DNA of 64,000 nt from Streptomyces echinoruber (GCF_014651135.1 NZ_BMWH01000003.1:292359-356358), one strand, 5' to 3'; shown: positions 15,943-23,880, counted from the stretch's first letter. A program made the numbers and translations. Notes: a model not told the origin generated them from the letters alone.

Positions 15943-18018
15943 TCAGCCGGCGGGCGTCTGGGCCTGGATCGCCGTGATCGCGACGGTGTTGACGATGTCC
16001 TGCACGAGGGCGCCGCGGGACAGGTCGTTGACCGGCTTGTTCAAGCCCTGCAGGACCGGTCCGACGGCGATGGCGCCGGCCGAGCGCTGCACGGCCTTGT
16101 AGGTGTTGTTGCCGGTGTTGAGGTCCGGGAAGATCAGCACGGTGGCCTGGCCGGCGACCTCCGAGTCCGGCAGCTTGGTCGCCGCGACCGACGGCTCCAC
16201 GGCCGCGTCGTACTGGATCGGGCCCTCGATCTTCAAATCCGGCCGGCGCGAGCGGGCGATCTCGGTGGCCCGGCGCACCTTGTCGACGTCCGCGCCGGTG
16301 CCGGAGGTGCCGGTGGAGTACGACAGCATCGCGATCCGCGGCTCCACCCCGAACCGCCGCGCGGTGGTGGCCGACTGCAGGGCGATGTCGGCGAGCTGCT
16401 CGGCGTTCGGGTCGGGGTTGACCGCGCAGTCGCCGTAGACGAGCACCCGGTCGGCCAGGCACATGAAGAACACGGACGACACGATGGAGGTGTCCGGCCT
16501 GGTCCTGATGATCTCGAACGCGGGCCGGATGGTCGCCGCGGTGGAGTGCACCGAGCCCGACACCATGCCGTCGGCCAGGCCCTCGTGGACCATCAGGGTG
16601 CCGAAGTAGTTCACGTCGGAGACGACGTCGTAGGCCAGCTCCACGGTCACGCCCTTGTGGGCGCGCAGCGCCGCGTACCGCTCGGCGAAGCCGTCGCGCA
16701 GGTCGGAGACGGCCGGATCGATCAGCTGGCTGTCGCCGAGGTCGATGCCGAGGTCGGCGGCCTTCTTGCGGATGGTGTCGACCGGGCCGAGCAGGGTGAG
16801 GTCGCACACGCCGCGGCGCAGCAGCACCTCGGCCGCGCGCAGCACGCGCTCCTCGGTGCCCTCCGGCAGCACCACCCGGCGCCGGTCGGCACGGGCCTGC
16901 TCCAGCAGCTTGTGCTCGAACATCATCGGCGTGACGCGGCCGCTGCTGGGCGCGGAGACCCGCTTGTCCAGGTCGGCGGTGTCGACGTACCGCTCGAACA
17001 GGCCGAGGGCGGTCTCCGCCTTGCGCGGGGTGGCCGCGTTCAGCTTGCCCTCCAGGGCGAACAGCCGCTCGGCGGTGGGGAAGCTGTTGCCGGGCACGGA
17101 GATCACCGGCGTGCCCGGCGCGAGGCGGGCGGCCAGGGTGAGGATGTCGTCGCCGGGCACCTCGCCCAGGGTGAGCAGCACGCCGGCGATGGGCGGGGTG
17201 CCCGCGCTGTGCGCGGCGAGCGAGCCGACGACCAGGTCGGCGCGGTCGCCCGGGGCGACGACCAGGCAGCCCGGGGTCAGCGCGTTGAGGAAGTTCGGCA
17301 GCATCGCGCCGCCGAAGACGAAGTCCAGCACGTCCCGGGCCAGCCCCGAGTCGTCGCCGAGGACCACCTTGGCGCCGAGGGCCTGGGTGATCTGCGCCAC
17401 CGTCGGGGCGGACAGCGCGGGCTCGTCGGGCAGCACCCAGCAGGGCACCGGCAGCCGGTCGGCGAGCCGGTCGGCGATCAGGTCGCGGTCCTCGCGGGCG
17501 ACCCGGTTGACGACCATGGCGAGCACGTCGCAGCCCAGCGTGTCGTATGCCCGGTAGGCGTTGCGGGTCTCGGCGAGCACGGACTCCACGGTCTGCCGGC
17601 GGCCGCCGACGACGGGCAGCACGGAGGCGCCGAACTCGTTGGCCAGCCGGGCGTTGAGGGACAGCTCGTCCGGGAGCTGGGTGTCGGCGAAGTCGGTGCC
17701 GAGGACGAGCACCACGTCGTAGTCGTCGGCGACCCGGTGGAAGCGGTCGACCAGCACCGACACCAGCTCGTCCGTGCCCTGCTCGGCCTGGAGCACGGAG
17801 GCCTCCTCGTAGGACATGCCGTAGACCGTCGCCGGGTCCTGGGCGAGCCGGTAGCGGGCGCGCAGCAGCTCGAACAGGCGGTCCGGACCGTCGTGGACGA
17901 GCGGACGGAAGACGCCCACCCGGTCGACCTGCCGGGTCAGGAGCTCCATGACGCCCAGCTCGACGACCTGGCGGCCGTCGCCGCGGTCGATCCCGGTCAC
18001 GTACACGCTGCGGGCCAC
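15943..18018 (-). CDS. pta: Phosphate acetyltransferase (long form)
   Basis: The 691-residue enzyme converts acetyl-CoA and phosphate to acetyl phosphate. It is the long form: an N-terminal BioD-like P-loop domain (about 1-210, starting MARSVYVTGIDRGDGRQ), a central DRTGG-type domain (about 215-330) and the catalytic C-terminal domain with PEGTEERVLRAAEVLLRRG and VYGDCAVNPDPNAEQLADIA. The GTG at 18016-18018 is preceded by CGGAGAG. The open frame continues to about 18288, but that part encodes only Lys/Thr/Asn repeats from simple-sequence DNA, so I exclude it. It is coupled in pathway to ackA. Confidence 0.93.
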   Translation of the reverse strand: MARSVYVTGIDRGDGRQVVELGVMELLTRQVDRVGVFRPLVHDGPDRLFELLRARYRLAQDPATVYGMSYEEASVLQAEQGTDELVSVLVDRFHRVADDYDVVLVLGTDFADTQLPDELSLNARLANEFGASVLPVVGGRRQTVESVLAETRNAYRAYDTLGCDVLAMVVNRVAREDRDLIADRLADRLPVPCWVLPDEPALSAPTVAQITQALGAKVVLGDDSGLARDVLDFVFGGAMLPNFLNALTPGCLVVAPGDRADLVVGSLAAHSAGTPPIAGVLLTLGEVPGDDILTLAARLAPGTPVISVPGNSFPTAERLFALEGKLNAATPRKAETALGLFERYVDTADLDKRVSAPSSGRVTPMMFEHKLLEQARADRRRVVLPEGTEERVLRAAEVLLRRGVCDLTLLGPVDTIRKKAADLGIDLGDSQLIDPAVSDLRDGFAERYAALRAHKGVTVELAYDVVSDVNYFGTLMVHEGLADGMVSGSVHSTAATIRPAFEIIRTRPDTSIVSSVFFMCLADRVLVYGDCAVNPDPNAEQLADIALQSATTARRFGVEPRIAMLSYSTGTSGTGADVDKVRRATEIARSRRPDLKIEGPIQYDAAVEPSVAATKLPDSEVAGQATVLIFPDLNTGNNTYKAVQRSAGAIAVGPVLQGLNKPVNDLSRGALVQDIVNTVAITAIQAQTPAG

Positions 18019-18029
18019 GCCTGCTCTCC

Positions 18030-18105
18030 GTTCCGTCTTCTTCGTCTTCGTGTTCGTGTTCGTGTTGGTCTTCGTGTTGGTCTTCGTCTTCGCCGGCGTT
18101 TCGTC
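18030..18105. repeat. Simple repeat of GTCTTC/GTGTTC hexamers
   Basis: Alternating hexanucleotides (GTCTTC, GTGTTC, GTGTTG) run through the leader just upstream of pta. On the minus strand they would read as a Lys-Thr-Asn-Thr stretch in frame with pta, but with no supported start codon. Confidence 0.8.
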
Positions 18106-18138
18106 TTCGCCGGCCTGACGGGTGCCTGAAGGGGGCGT

Positions 18139-18318
18139 CCCGTGAGGGGGGCCGTCCCGTGATGTGGGGTGTCCCGTGCCGCGGGCCGTCCCGCGCCACG
18201 GGCCGTCCCGATGCTGCGGGTCACCCGTGACGCGAATTACCCGTGATGCGGGTCGCCCGTGACGCGAGTTACCCGTGATGCGGGTCACCCGTGATGCGGG
18301 TCACTCGTGCGTCACGAA
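18139..18318. repeat. Array of ~11 imperfect palindromic 16-17-bp repeats between pta and pfkA
   Basis: Units like ACCCGTGATGCGGGTC recur at an exact 16-bp period from 18223 (18223, 18239, 18255, 18271, 18287, 18303), preceded by more degenerate copies back to about 18139. Each unit is itself a near-palindrome (CCCGTGATGCGGG). The array fills most of the divergent region between pta and pfkA and could be a multi-site operator or a variable-number minisatellite. Confidence 0.85.
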
Positions 18319-18480
18319 AACCGCCCACCGAGGTGAGAAGAACCCTCTTGACGGTACCCCCGAGGCCGGGCGGGGCGCCCACCAGGACGCCTCGGCGGGC
18401 GCCCCGGGGGCCCTGCGGAGCATGAAACAATCGAACCCGGCTCCACCGGTATCCACAGCGAGCAGGAGATGACAGCCACG

Positions 18481-19506
18481 ATGCGCATCGGAGTTCTCAC
18501 CGCAGGCGGCGACTGCCCCGGCCTGAACGCAGTGATCCGGTCAGTCGTGCACCGCGCCGTCGCGCACTACAGCGACGAGGTCATCGGCTTCGAGGACGGC
18601 TACGCGGGCCTGCTGGAAGGCCGCTACCGCGCCCTCGACCTGAACGCCGTGAGCGGCATCCTCGCCCGCGGCGGCACCATCCTCGGCTCCTCCCGCCTGG
18701 AGCGCGACCGGCTGCGCGAGGCCTGCGAGAACGCCTCCGACATGGTCCGCGAGTTCGGCATCGACGCCCTCGTCCCGATCGGCGGCGAGGGCACACTGAC
18801 CGCGGCGCGCATGCTGTCGGACGCCGGGCTGCCGGTGGTCGGCGTACCCAAGACCATCGACAACGACATCTCCTCCACCGACCGCACCTTCGGCTTCGAC
18901 ACCGCCGTGACCGTCGCCACCGAGGCGATGGACCGCCTGAAGACCACCGCCGAGTCCCACCAGCGCGTGATGGTCGTCGAGGTCATGGGCCGGCACGCCG
19001 GCTGGATCGCCCTGGAGTCCGGGATGGCGGCGGGCGCGCACGCGATCTGCCTCCCCGAGCGCCCCTTCGACCCCGCCGACCTGGTCAAGATGGTCGAGGA
19101 GCGCTTCGCCCGCGGCAAGAAGTTCGCCGTGATCTGCGTCGCCGAGGGCGCCCACCCCGCCCCGGGCACCATGGACTACGGCCACGGTGAGATCGACAAG
19201 TACGGCCACGAGCGCTTCCAGGGCATCGGCACCGCCCTCGCCCACGAGCTGGAGCGGCGCCTGGGCAAGGAGGCCAGGCCGGTCATCCTCGGCCACGTGC
19301 AGCGCGGCGGTACGCCCACCGCCTACGACCGGGTCCTGGCCACCCGCTTCGGCTGGCACGCCGTGGAGGCCGCCCACCGCGGCGAGTTCGGCATGATGAC
19401 CGCGCTGCGCGGCACCGACATCGTGATGGTGCCGCTCGCGGAGGCGGTGACCGAACTGAAGATGGTGCCGAAGGACCGCATGGACGAGGCGGAGTCGGTC
19501 TTCTAG
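18481..19506 (+). CDS. pfkA: 6-phosphofructokinase
   Basis: The 341-residue enzyme phosphorylates fructose 6-phosphate in glycolysis. The family motifs are MRIGVLTAGGDCPGLNAVIR, IGGEGTLTAARML, GVPKTIDNDISSTDRTFGFD and VVEVMGRHAGWIALESG. The glycine in GGEGT at the phosphoryl-donor site points to ATP rather than pyrophosphate. The lysine in PKTIDND is seen in both donor classes of actinobacterial enzymes. I choose ATG 18481, because the alternative at 18469 touches its own AGGAG. It is divergent from pta across a repeat array. Confidence 0.93.
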   Translation: MRIGVLTAGGDCPGLNAVIRSVVHRAVAHYSDEVIGFEDGYAGLLEGRYRALDLNAVSGILARGGTILGSSRLERDRLREACENASDMVREFGIDALVPIGGEGTLTAARMLSDAGLPVVGVPKTIDNDISSTDRTFGFDTAVTVATEAMDRLKTTAESHQRVMVVEVMGRHAGWIALESGMAAGAHAICLPERPFDPADLVKMVEERFARGKKFAVICVAEGAHPAPGTMDYGHGEIDKYGHERFQGIGTALAHELERRLGKEARPVILGHVQRGGTPTAYDRVLATRFGWHAVEAAHRGEFGMMTALRGTDIVMVPLAEAVTELKMVPKDRMDEAESVF

Positions 19507-19680
19507 GCCGACAGGCCGCCATGGAGACGCCATGGAGATCCGACGTGGGCCGGTCCGGTCACTCAGCCGAGCTCTGCGGTCGGGAAGGGCGGGGCGCTGT
19601 GTTCTCGCGTCGCTTTGTTCCCCGCGTCGCTTTCTTCGCGCAGCGCCTGATCACGCGCTGCGCACGTCGAGGAGCGCTGC
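19507..19680. other. Boundary between core genome and accessory island
   Basis: No gene is supported here. The region after pfkA has several stop codons in all frames, and the segment directly right of it is insertion-sequence debris. It appears to be the left edge of the accessory region. Confidence 0.4.
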
Positions 19681-19950
19681 GACCCCGTCGATGGCACCCA
19701 TGAGTTCATGGCCTGGCTCGCGAGGCGGAGCCGTCGGCTGTCCTGTTCCGCCGGCATGACGGTCACCGACACCATCCATCGGCACGTGCTGAAGTCCCCG
19801 GTACCGGGCCCGGACCCCGGCCACCGGGATGGGCGGCGAGATCCGCGACAGCCCCTGGGCCGCCGCACTGGCCGATGACGTCCTGGACGGCCGGCCGAGG
19901 GGCATGCGGCTGATCATCCGCGCCGAAAGCGAAACGGTGCACCGACTGCG
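19681..19950 (+). pseudogene. IS1380-family transposase fragment
   Basis: Translation from 19690 reads GTHEFMAWLARRSRRL, then GMTVTDTIHRHVLK. After a frame change near 19829 it reads GEIRDSPWAAALADDVLDGR, then GMRLIIRAE. Both parts match, in order, the internal region of actinobacterial IS1380-type transposases, where a Trp-Pro-Gly-Met-Arg-Leu-Ile-Val-Arg element precedes a conserved domain. The N- and C-terminal parts are missing and the frame is broken, so it is a dead relic. No terminal inverted repeats were found. Confidence 0.7.
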
Positions 19951-20026
19951 CCGACGGACCGTCACGCAAGGTCGAGGCCAGGAGCCCAGGAGTTGATCCG
20001 GGCCCCTGTCCATGGTGGTACCGGGA

Positions 20027-21238
20027 TCACGCGGAATTCCGCTCGTAGTCGAGGACGATGCGGCAGTCCTCCTTGAGGATGCCGTGTCCTGCGGGCAGGT
20101 CGTCGAGGAGCGCGCCTGCCGGAAGGACGGTCATGTGCGGTACGGCGGTACGGTCCTGGCTCCAGGCGGTGATGTGGGAGACGAGACGGCGCGCCAGGTC
20201 CGGGCCATCCGGCCCGTAGCCGACCGCACCGAGCCGGAAGGGGCGCTGCGCCGTGTCGTCGTCGCGCTGGACGATCAGGTAGGCCAGGGAGCCACCGACG
20301 ACAACGGCCGGGCTGCGGACGGGGATCGCAGGGCGCCGGACGCCTTGGCCGAGAGCCTCCTGGGTGACTTCGATGCGGCACACGGAGTCGTCGAAGGCCG
20401 TGGCGCGCAGCCAGATCCCGTCGAAGCTCTCGTCGCCGGCCACGTGGGCGTTCGACCATTCCTCGGTGAAGGGGGAGGCGAACACGTCGGCGAGGAGGCC
20501 GGAGTCCACGGCCTGGTCCTGGTCGTAGTGGAGACGAATGGTGCCGTCGGCCAGTTCGGCCGTCCGTTCTCCGTTCTGGCCGATGACGGGAACGAAGCCG
20601 CACAGTTCCATGCCGTCGGAGACCAGCCTGCCGCCCTGGCGGGTCAGGGCGACGGAACGGGTCTGCCCACGCCAGCGGAGCGGCAGGACAAGCCGGCCGC
20701 CGTCCGCGAGCTGCTGCCACCATGGGGCGGGCACGTCCCAGATGCCGACTGTGGCGATCATCCGATCGTAAGGACCGAATTCGGGTGCGCCCCTCAGGCC
20801 GTCGCGCTCCATGACTCTGACGCGCTCGTATCCCGTTCGGTTCAGCGCCTCTCGCGCATGAAGAGCGACGTCGGCGTCGATGTCCACAGTGGTGACCTCC
20901 CCTTCGGGGCCGACGAGTTCGGCCAGGAGCGCGGCGTTGTAGCCGGTGCCGGCACCGATCTCCAGGACGTGCTCCCCCGGCTGTGCGTCGAGCTGGGCGA
21001 GCATCATCGCGACGACGGACGGCACTGACGCGCAGGACAGCGGCTGTGGCCCGCTGGGGTTGTCCTTGATGGTCACGGCCTGGTCGGTGTACGCGTCGGC
21101 GGGATCGAGCCCCGGCAGGTGCTCTTCCCGGTGAACGGTGCGCAGGGCGCGCTCCACAGCGGCCGGGAGCGGCCGGTCGGCGACGATCCGGTCCACGAGC
21201 TGATTGCGCCGGTCGTCGACGGTCGGGGTGTCGTTCAC
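20027..21238 (-). CDS. PCMT-type methyltransferase of an FxLD lanthipeptide system
   Basis: The 403-residue protein has a protein-L-isoaspartate-methyltransferase-like core (about 1-220) with the SAM motif HVLEIGAGTGYNAALLAELV and the preceding AVTIKDNPSGPQPLSCASVP segment, plus a C-terminal accessory region (about 220-403). This long form fits methyltransferases of FxLD-type lanthipeptide clusters, which act on acidic residues of a thioether peptide. Eleven bases upstream on the same strand ends a LanC remnant, which supports the call. No precursor peptide or dehydratase gene is visible, so the enzyme is now an orphan. The ATG at 21236-21238 is the first start. Confidence 0.78.
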   Translation of the reverse strand: MNDTPTVDDRRNQLVDRIVADRPLPAAVERALRTVHREEHLPGLDPADAYTDQAVTIKDNPSGPQPLSCASVPSVVAMMLAQLDAQPGEHVLEIGAGTGYNAALLAELVGPEGEVTTVDIDADVALHAREALNRTGYERVRVMERDGLRGAPEFGPYDRMIATVGIWDVPAPWWQQLADGGRLVLPLRWRGQTRSVALTRQGGRLVSDGMELCGFVPVIGQNGERTAELADGTIRLHYDQDQAVDSGLLADVFASPFTEEWSNAHVAGDESFDGIWLRATAFDDSVCRIEVTQEALGQGVRRPAIPVRSPAVVVGGSLAYLIVQRDDDTAQRPFRLGAVGYGPDGPDLARRLVSHITAWSQDRTAVPHMTVLPAGALLDDLPAGHGILKEDCRIVLDYERNSA

Positions 21239-21248
21239 GGAGTCCCTT

Positions 21249-21458
21249 TCAGACGAGGAGGAGGCAGGTGTCCCACCCCGGGCAGACGGGGTGGGAGGCG
21301 TTGAGGGCGTGGTGTGTCAGGAGGATGCCTGCGGCGCCGGTCAAAAGCCCCGCGCTCTGCGACAGTGCACCTTGTGTCAGGCGAGAGGCGAATCGCTCAC
21401 GCAGATGCGGGAGACGGTTACGGAGGGTGATGCCGGAAGTGCCGTCGAGGGGCATCAT
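21249..21458 (-). pseudogene. C-terminal stub of a LanC-type lanthionine cyclase
   Basis: The last 69 residues (ERFASRLTQGALSQSAGLLTGAAGILLTHHAL and then PGWDTCLLLV) look like the C-terminal end of class I LanC cyclases, with the GLLTGAAGI helix and final WDxCLLL strand. The zinc-binding Cys and Cys-His motifs and the rest of the barrel, which lie further N-terminal, are absent, because unrelated sequence begins around 21460. It ends 11 bases before the methyltransferase gene, consistent with a former lanC-methyltransferase operon. Confidence 0.68.
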
Positions 21459-21479
21459 GAAACCGGCTTTTGGGCGAAC

Positions 21480-21724
21480 TCGCTTAAAATTTGGGAGAGT
21501 TACGGGAGGAAGCCGACCACATCCAGGTCGATCGGGGCCTGACCGAGCGGGACCGGCAGGAGTGGGTCATCGCCCGCTCACTGGTCGGTGAGGTACTGGC
21601 CTCCATGGAAGAGACCAGGCAGGGCCACGCCCAGGGCGATCGGGCAGCGGTGGCCGCGGAGAGCAGTCCGGGGGAAAACCGTCAGCGGCGAAGTCGCAGG
21701 TGCCGGTGTGGTGTGAGGGGCTGA
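21480..21724 (+). other. Short unidentified coding fragment
   Basis: A plus-strand frame reads LREEADHIQVDRGLTERDRQ, then EWVIARSLVGEVLASMEETR. It has helical, protein-like composition and normal codon bias up to about 21660, then a basic low-complexity end. It has no good start codon or ribosome site and abuts the truncated LanC stub, so it is probably the remains of another gene. I do not recognise the family. Confidence 0.35.
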
Positions 21725-21873
21725 CCCGGTCGGTGCTGTGAACCCTGCGCCTGGCCAGGCTGACAAATATTTAGATTGACGGCGTGCAGTCAGCGATGAA
21801 CGTTGAAGCAGCGTCACAAATGACGCGCTTCACACCAACTCCCCGCTGACCACGGGGAGAACAGGGGGAACAC

Positions 21874-22341
21874 ATGTTTCACAAGACTTCCGTCAAGACA
21901 GCACTGTCTGCTACTGCCGTCATATCGGCCCTGCTGATCCCGGCAGCCGGTTCCGCGTCCGCCGCGTCCCACGCATCCGGGCAGAGTGTCACAGCACGGG
22001 CCGACAGCTTTGACGCCAAGTGCAGGAGCCACAGCCGCACCTACATCCTGAAGAAGTACTACCGAGGGCCCCAGTTCTTCACCCTGCGCTGTGGCACCAG
22101 GGCATGGGGCTGGAAGCACATCAAGGCGCGGCACGGCTGGAACAGTACGAGGGACCGGAAGATAGACGCTGCCATCTGGTCCGGGGACCCCAATGGCCGC
22201 GGTGGTTACTCCACCTACCTCAATCAGTGCCCGCGGGTGGAGAAGTTCCGCACGATCATCGGTACTCCGGCCGGGACCAACGACCTCCTGACGGCGTACA
22301 AGGTCGATCAGTCGGCCGTCGCCGGTGCTGCTCGCTGCTGA
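21874..22341 (+). CDS. Small secreted protein of unknown function
   Basis: The 155-residue product has a clear Sec signal peptide (basic MFHKTSVKTALSATA, hydrophobic VISALLIPAAG, cleavage after about residue 30 at ASA-ASH). The mature basic domain has four cysteines, able to form two disulfides, and the motif WGWKHIKARHGW. His-x-x-x-Arg-His arrangements of this type occur in several secreted nucleases and polymorphic toxin domains, but I cannot assign a family. The ATG follows AGGGGGAACAC. Base composition of the upstream region (21720-21800) is AT-richer than the chromosome, fitting acquired DNA. The next small gene might be a partner. Confidence 0.65.
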   Translation: MFHKTSVKTALSATAVISALLIPAAGSASAASHASGQSVTARADSFDAKCRSHSRTYILKKYYRGPQFFTLRCGTRAWGWKHIKARHGWNSTRDRKIDAAIWSGDPNGRGGYSTYLNQCPRVEKFRTIIGTPAGTNDLLTAYKVDQSAVAGAARC

Positions 22342-22389
22342 ACGCGGTGTTGGGGCGTGGGCCGAGATGAAAGAGGGTGGTTGCCCCCT

Positions 22390-22731
22390 ATGGAGGAACA
22401 GACGCCAGCCGAGCAGGCCCTGAGTCGCTCGTACGTCACCGCTGACGGACTGCGTTTCGATGTCACCAAGATGTCGGTCGAACACCATCCGGACCGCAGC
22501 GCGACGTTGACGTACTGGCTGACTGTAGGCCGCCAAGGCCACCCGGATGAACGTTGGGTGGTTGCCCTCCCCTGGGACGACAAGTCCTGGGTGGATGTGC
22601 TCACCTCGCCCGCGCCCTCTCCCGACCGACTGCGGCAGCTCGTGCACCTCGTCCATGCCCATCTGGAAGAGTGGTGGGACACGAAGGGGCACAACCGGCA
22701 GTCGGCGAAGATGGGACGGCGGCTTACCTGA
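22390..22731 (+). CDS. Small cytosolic hypothetical protein
   Basis: The 113-residue acidic protein (from MEEQTPAEQALSRSYVTADG) has no signal peptide or membrane segment. It reads as an alpha/beta domain with FDVTKMSVEHHPDRSATLTYW and WVVALPWDDKSWVDVL. I chose ATG 22390, with AGAGGG 12-17 bases before it; an in-frame GTG at 22357 is possible. The gene starts 48 bp after the secreted basic protein and is on the same strand. A small acidic cytosolic partner next to a secreted basic protein would suit an immunity protein, but this is only positional inference. Confidence 0.5.
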   Translation: MEEQTPAEQALSRSYVTADGLRFDVTKMSVEHHPDRSATLTYWLTVGRQGHPDERWVVALPWDDKSWVDVLTSPAPSPDRLRQLVHLVHAHLEEWWDTKGHNRQSAKMGRRLT

Positions 22732-22810
22732 CCCTCTCGCACCCGACGCCGACGCGGGTATGTGGGCGTCACGGCCTCGACGGACCGGCACGCAGCAGCC
22801 TGCCGAAAAG

Positions 22811-23072
22811 TGAGCTGACCCCGGTTTCGTGGAGTCCCTGAAGCCAGGCTTGTGATCCTGGCCCGAAGGAGAACCACGAGCAGCGCCGGCACCACGTAAG
22901 TACCCGGACGAGCTCGCGAGCGGGCCGTGCGTGAGGTCCGCGCCACCGGCCGCCTCATCGCGCACGTCGCGAAGGACTTGGGCATCCACAAGGAGGCCCT
23001 GCGCGACTGGGTCCGCCAGGCCGAGGCCGACGCCGGTGAGCGGGACGACCGGCTGACCACCGCCGAGCGCAA
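22811..23072 (+). mobile_element. Decayed IS3-family element, left end and orfA part
   Basis: The left end begins near TGAGCTGACCCCGG (22811). Translation gives fragments of the IS3 OrfA helix-turn-helix protein: TGRLIAHVAKDLGIHKEALR and DWVRQAEADAGERDDRLTTA. The ATG is changed to ACG and single-base losses in the first 40 codons break the frame. The element stops at about 23072 inside OrfA, where foreign sequence follows. Neither OrfB nor a right end is present. Confidence 0.75.
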
Positions 23073-23460
23073 GCTGGATCCAGCCGGCCTGGTCGGAATC
23101 TCGTGCATCGCGGACGGCCCGGACGCGTGGTTCGCCGAAGCGGTGCTCGAGCACGGCGGGAGCCTCGAAGTCGTTGTACCGGCCGAGCAGTACCGCGAGA
23201 GTCTCCCCGAGAGTCACTGGCCGGTCTATGACGAGCTGATGCGCCGTGCTGCGGAAGTGCACCGCACCGGCATGACCGCCTCGGACGCTCACGCACACAT
23301 GGCGGGCAGTGAGGTTCTTGTCGACCTGGCCGACATGGTGTTCGCCGTCTGGGACGGAAAGCCCGCCCGGGGCTACGGCGGTACTGCCGACGTGGTGTCG
23401 TACGCGCAGCGGAACGGAGTCCCGGTGCGCGTCTTGTGGCCGGAAGGCGCCAGCCGTTAG
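22927..23460 (+). CDS. Chimeric ORF: IS3 OrfA fragment fused to a SLOG-like domain
   Basis: One 177-residue frame runs through the junction. Residues 1-48 are the helix-turn-helix part of an IS3 transposase OrfA. Residues 50-177 look like a Rossmann-type SLOG/LOG-related nucleotide-binding domain: LVGISCIADGPDAWFAEAVL, GGSLEVVVPAEQYRESLPES, DLADMVFAVWDGKPARGYGG and TADVVSYAQRNGVPVRVLWP. The SLOG domain has lost its first strand to the insertion. SLOG proteins often bind nucleotides in conflict systems. Whether the GTG at 22927 is used is uncertain, since no ribosome site is evident, so it may be a pseudogene. Confidence 0.55.
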   Translation: MREVRATGRLIAHVAKDLGIHKEALRDWVRQAEADAGERDDRLTTAERKLDPAGLVGISCIADGPDAWFAEAVLEHGGSLEVVVPAEQYRESLPESHWPVYDELMRRAAEVHRTGMTASDAHAHMAGSEVLVDLADMVFAVWDGKPARGYGGTADVVSYAQRNGVPVRVLWPEGASR

Positions 23461-23617
23461 TGCCCGGCGCCAGTCGGCGACCGGTTGCCCAAGGGCGTGT
23501 ACGTGTGGAAGAGCGACATGCGGGCGGGCAGCACGCCGGCTGCGAGGCCGGGTCCACAAACCCGCAGGCCGGATCTATGCGAGCCCCCAACCGGTACGGA
23601 CCTGTTCGGGCCTTGCT
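23461..23617. other. No gene seen
   Basis: This gap lies between the chimeric ORF and the convergent DUF397-like gene. Only scattered stops and G/C-rich filler are present. Confidence 0.4.
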
Positions 23618-23809
23618 CTACAGCAGGTGATCGGCTTCGCCTGCCTTGACGGCTCGGATGAGGGCGCGGAGCGCCTCGCGTGAGTCGACGAGGGGGCGGT
23701 CTTCCTGTCCGGCGATGGCGATGTAGGCGTTGCCGGCGGGGTCGGTGCCTATGCGGAAGCAGTTGTTGCCCTCCGCGCAGAAGGGATCTTCCCAGGTGAT
23801 GTCGGTCAT
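23618..23809 (-). CDS. DUF397-like small protein, copy 1
   Basis: The 63-residue protein starts MTDITWEDPFCAEGNNCFRI and ends in a helix ALRALIRAVKAGEADHLL. The Trp near the start, the Cys-containing NCFRI strand, GNAYIAIAGQEDRPLVDSRE and the closing amphipathic helix fit the DUF397 pattern of small proteins found beside XRE-DUF5753 regulators in Streptomyces. Copy 2 at 23895-24086 differs at only a few residues, so this is a recent tandem duplication. The role is probably as a small antitoxin-like or regulatory partner of the XRE protein. Confidence 0.75.
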   Translation of the reverse strand: MTDITWEDPFCAEGNNCFRIGTDPAGNAYIAIAGQEDRPLVDSREALRALIRAVKAGEADHLL

Positions 23810-23815
23810 GGGGGC

Positions 23816-23880
23816 GCTCCTGGAGATCGTCGGCCAGTGAGTGGATGAGGCCGCGGGAAGCGGACAGCTCCGCGAGGGCT
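23816..23880 (-). pseudogene. Remnant of a second XRE-DUF5753 regulator 3' end
   Basis: Between the two DUF397-like genes the minus strand reads ALAELSASRGLIHSLADDLQ, resembling the final residues (SPENSRDLIHSIARRL) of the intact regulator at 24111-24968. This indicates that a regulator plus DUF397 pair was duplicated and one regulator then almost wholly deleted. Confidence 0.5.

Noticed and set aside
12915..15977. Open frame of about 1,020 codons on the plus strand over pyk and ackA
   Set aside because: It is the antisense image of pyk and ackA, created by high G/C at third positions. It is rich in Ala/Arg/Gly/His/Val, has no recognisable domain, and both minus-strand genes are complete and conserved.
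18139..18318. CRISPR array
   Set aside because: The 16-17-bp units are contiguous with no spacers, and there are no cas genes in the window.
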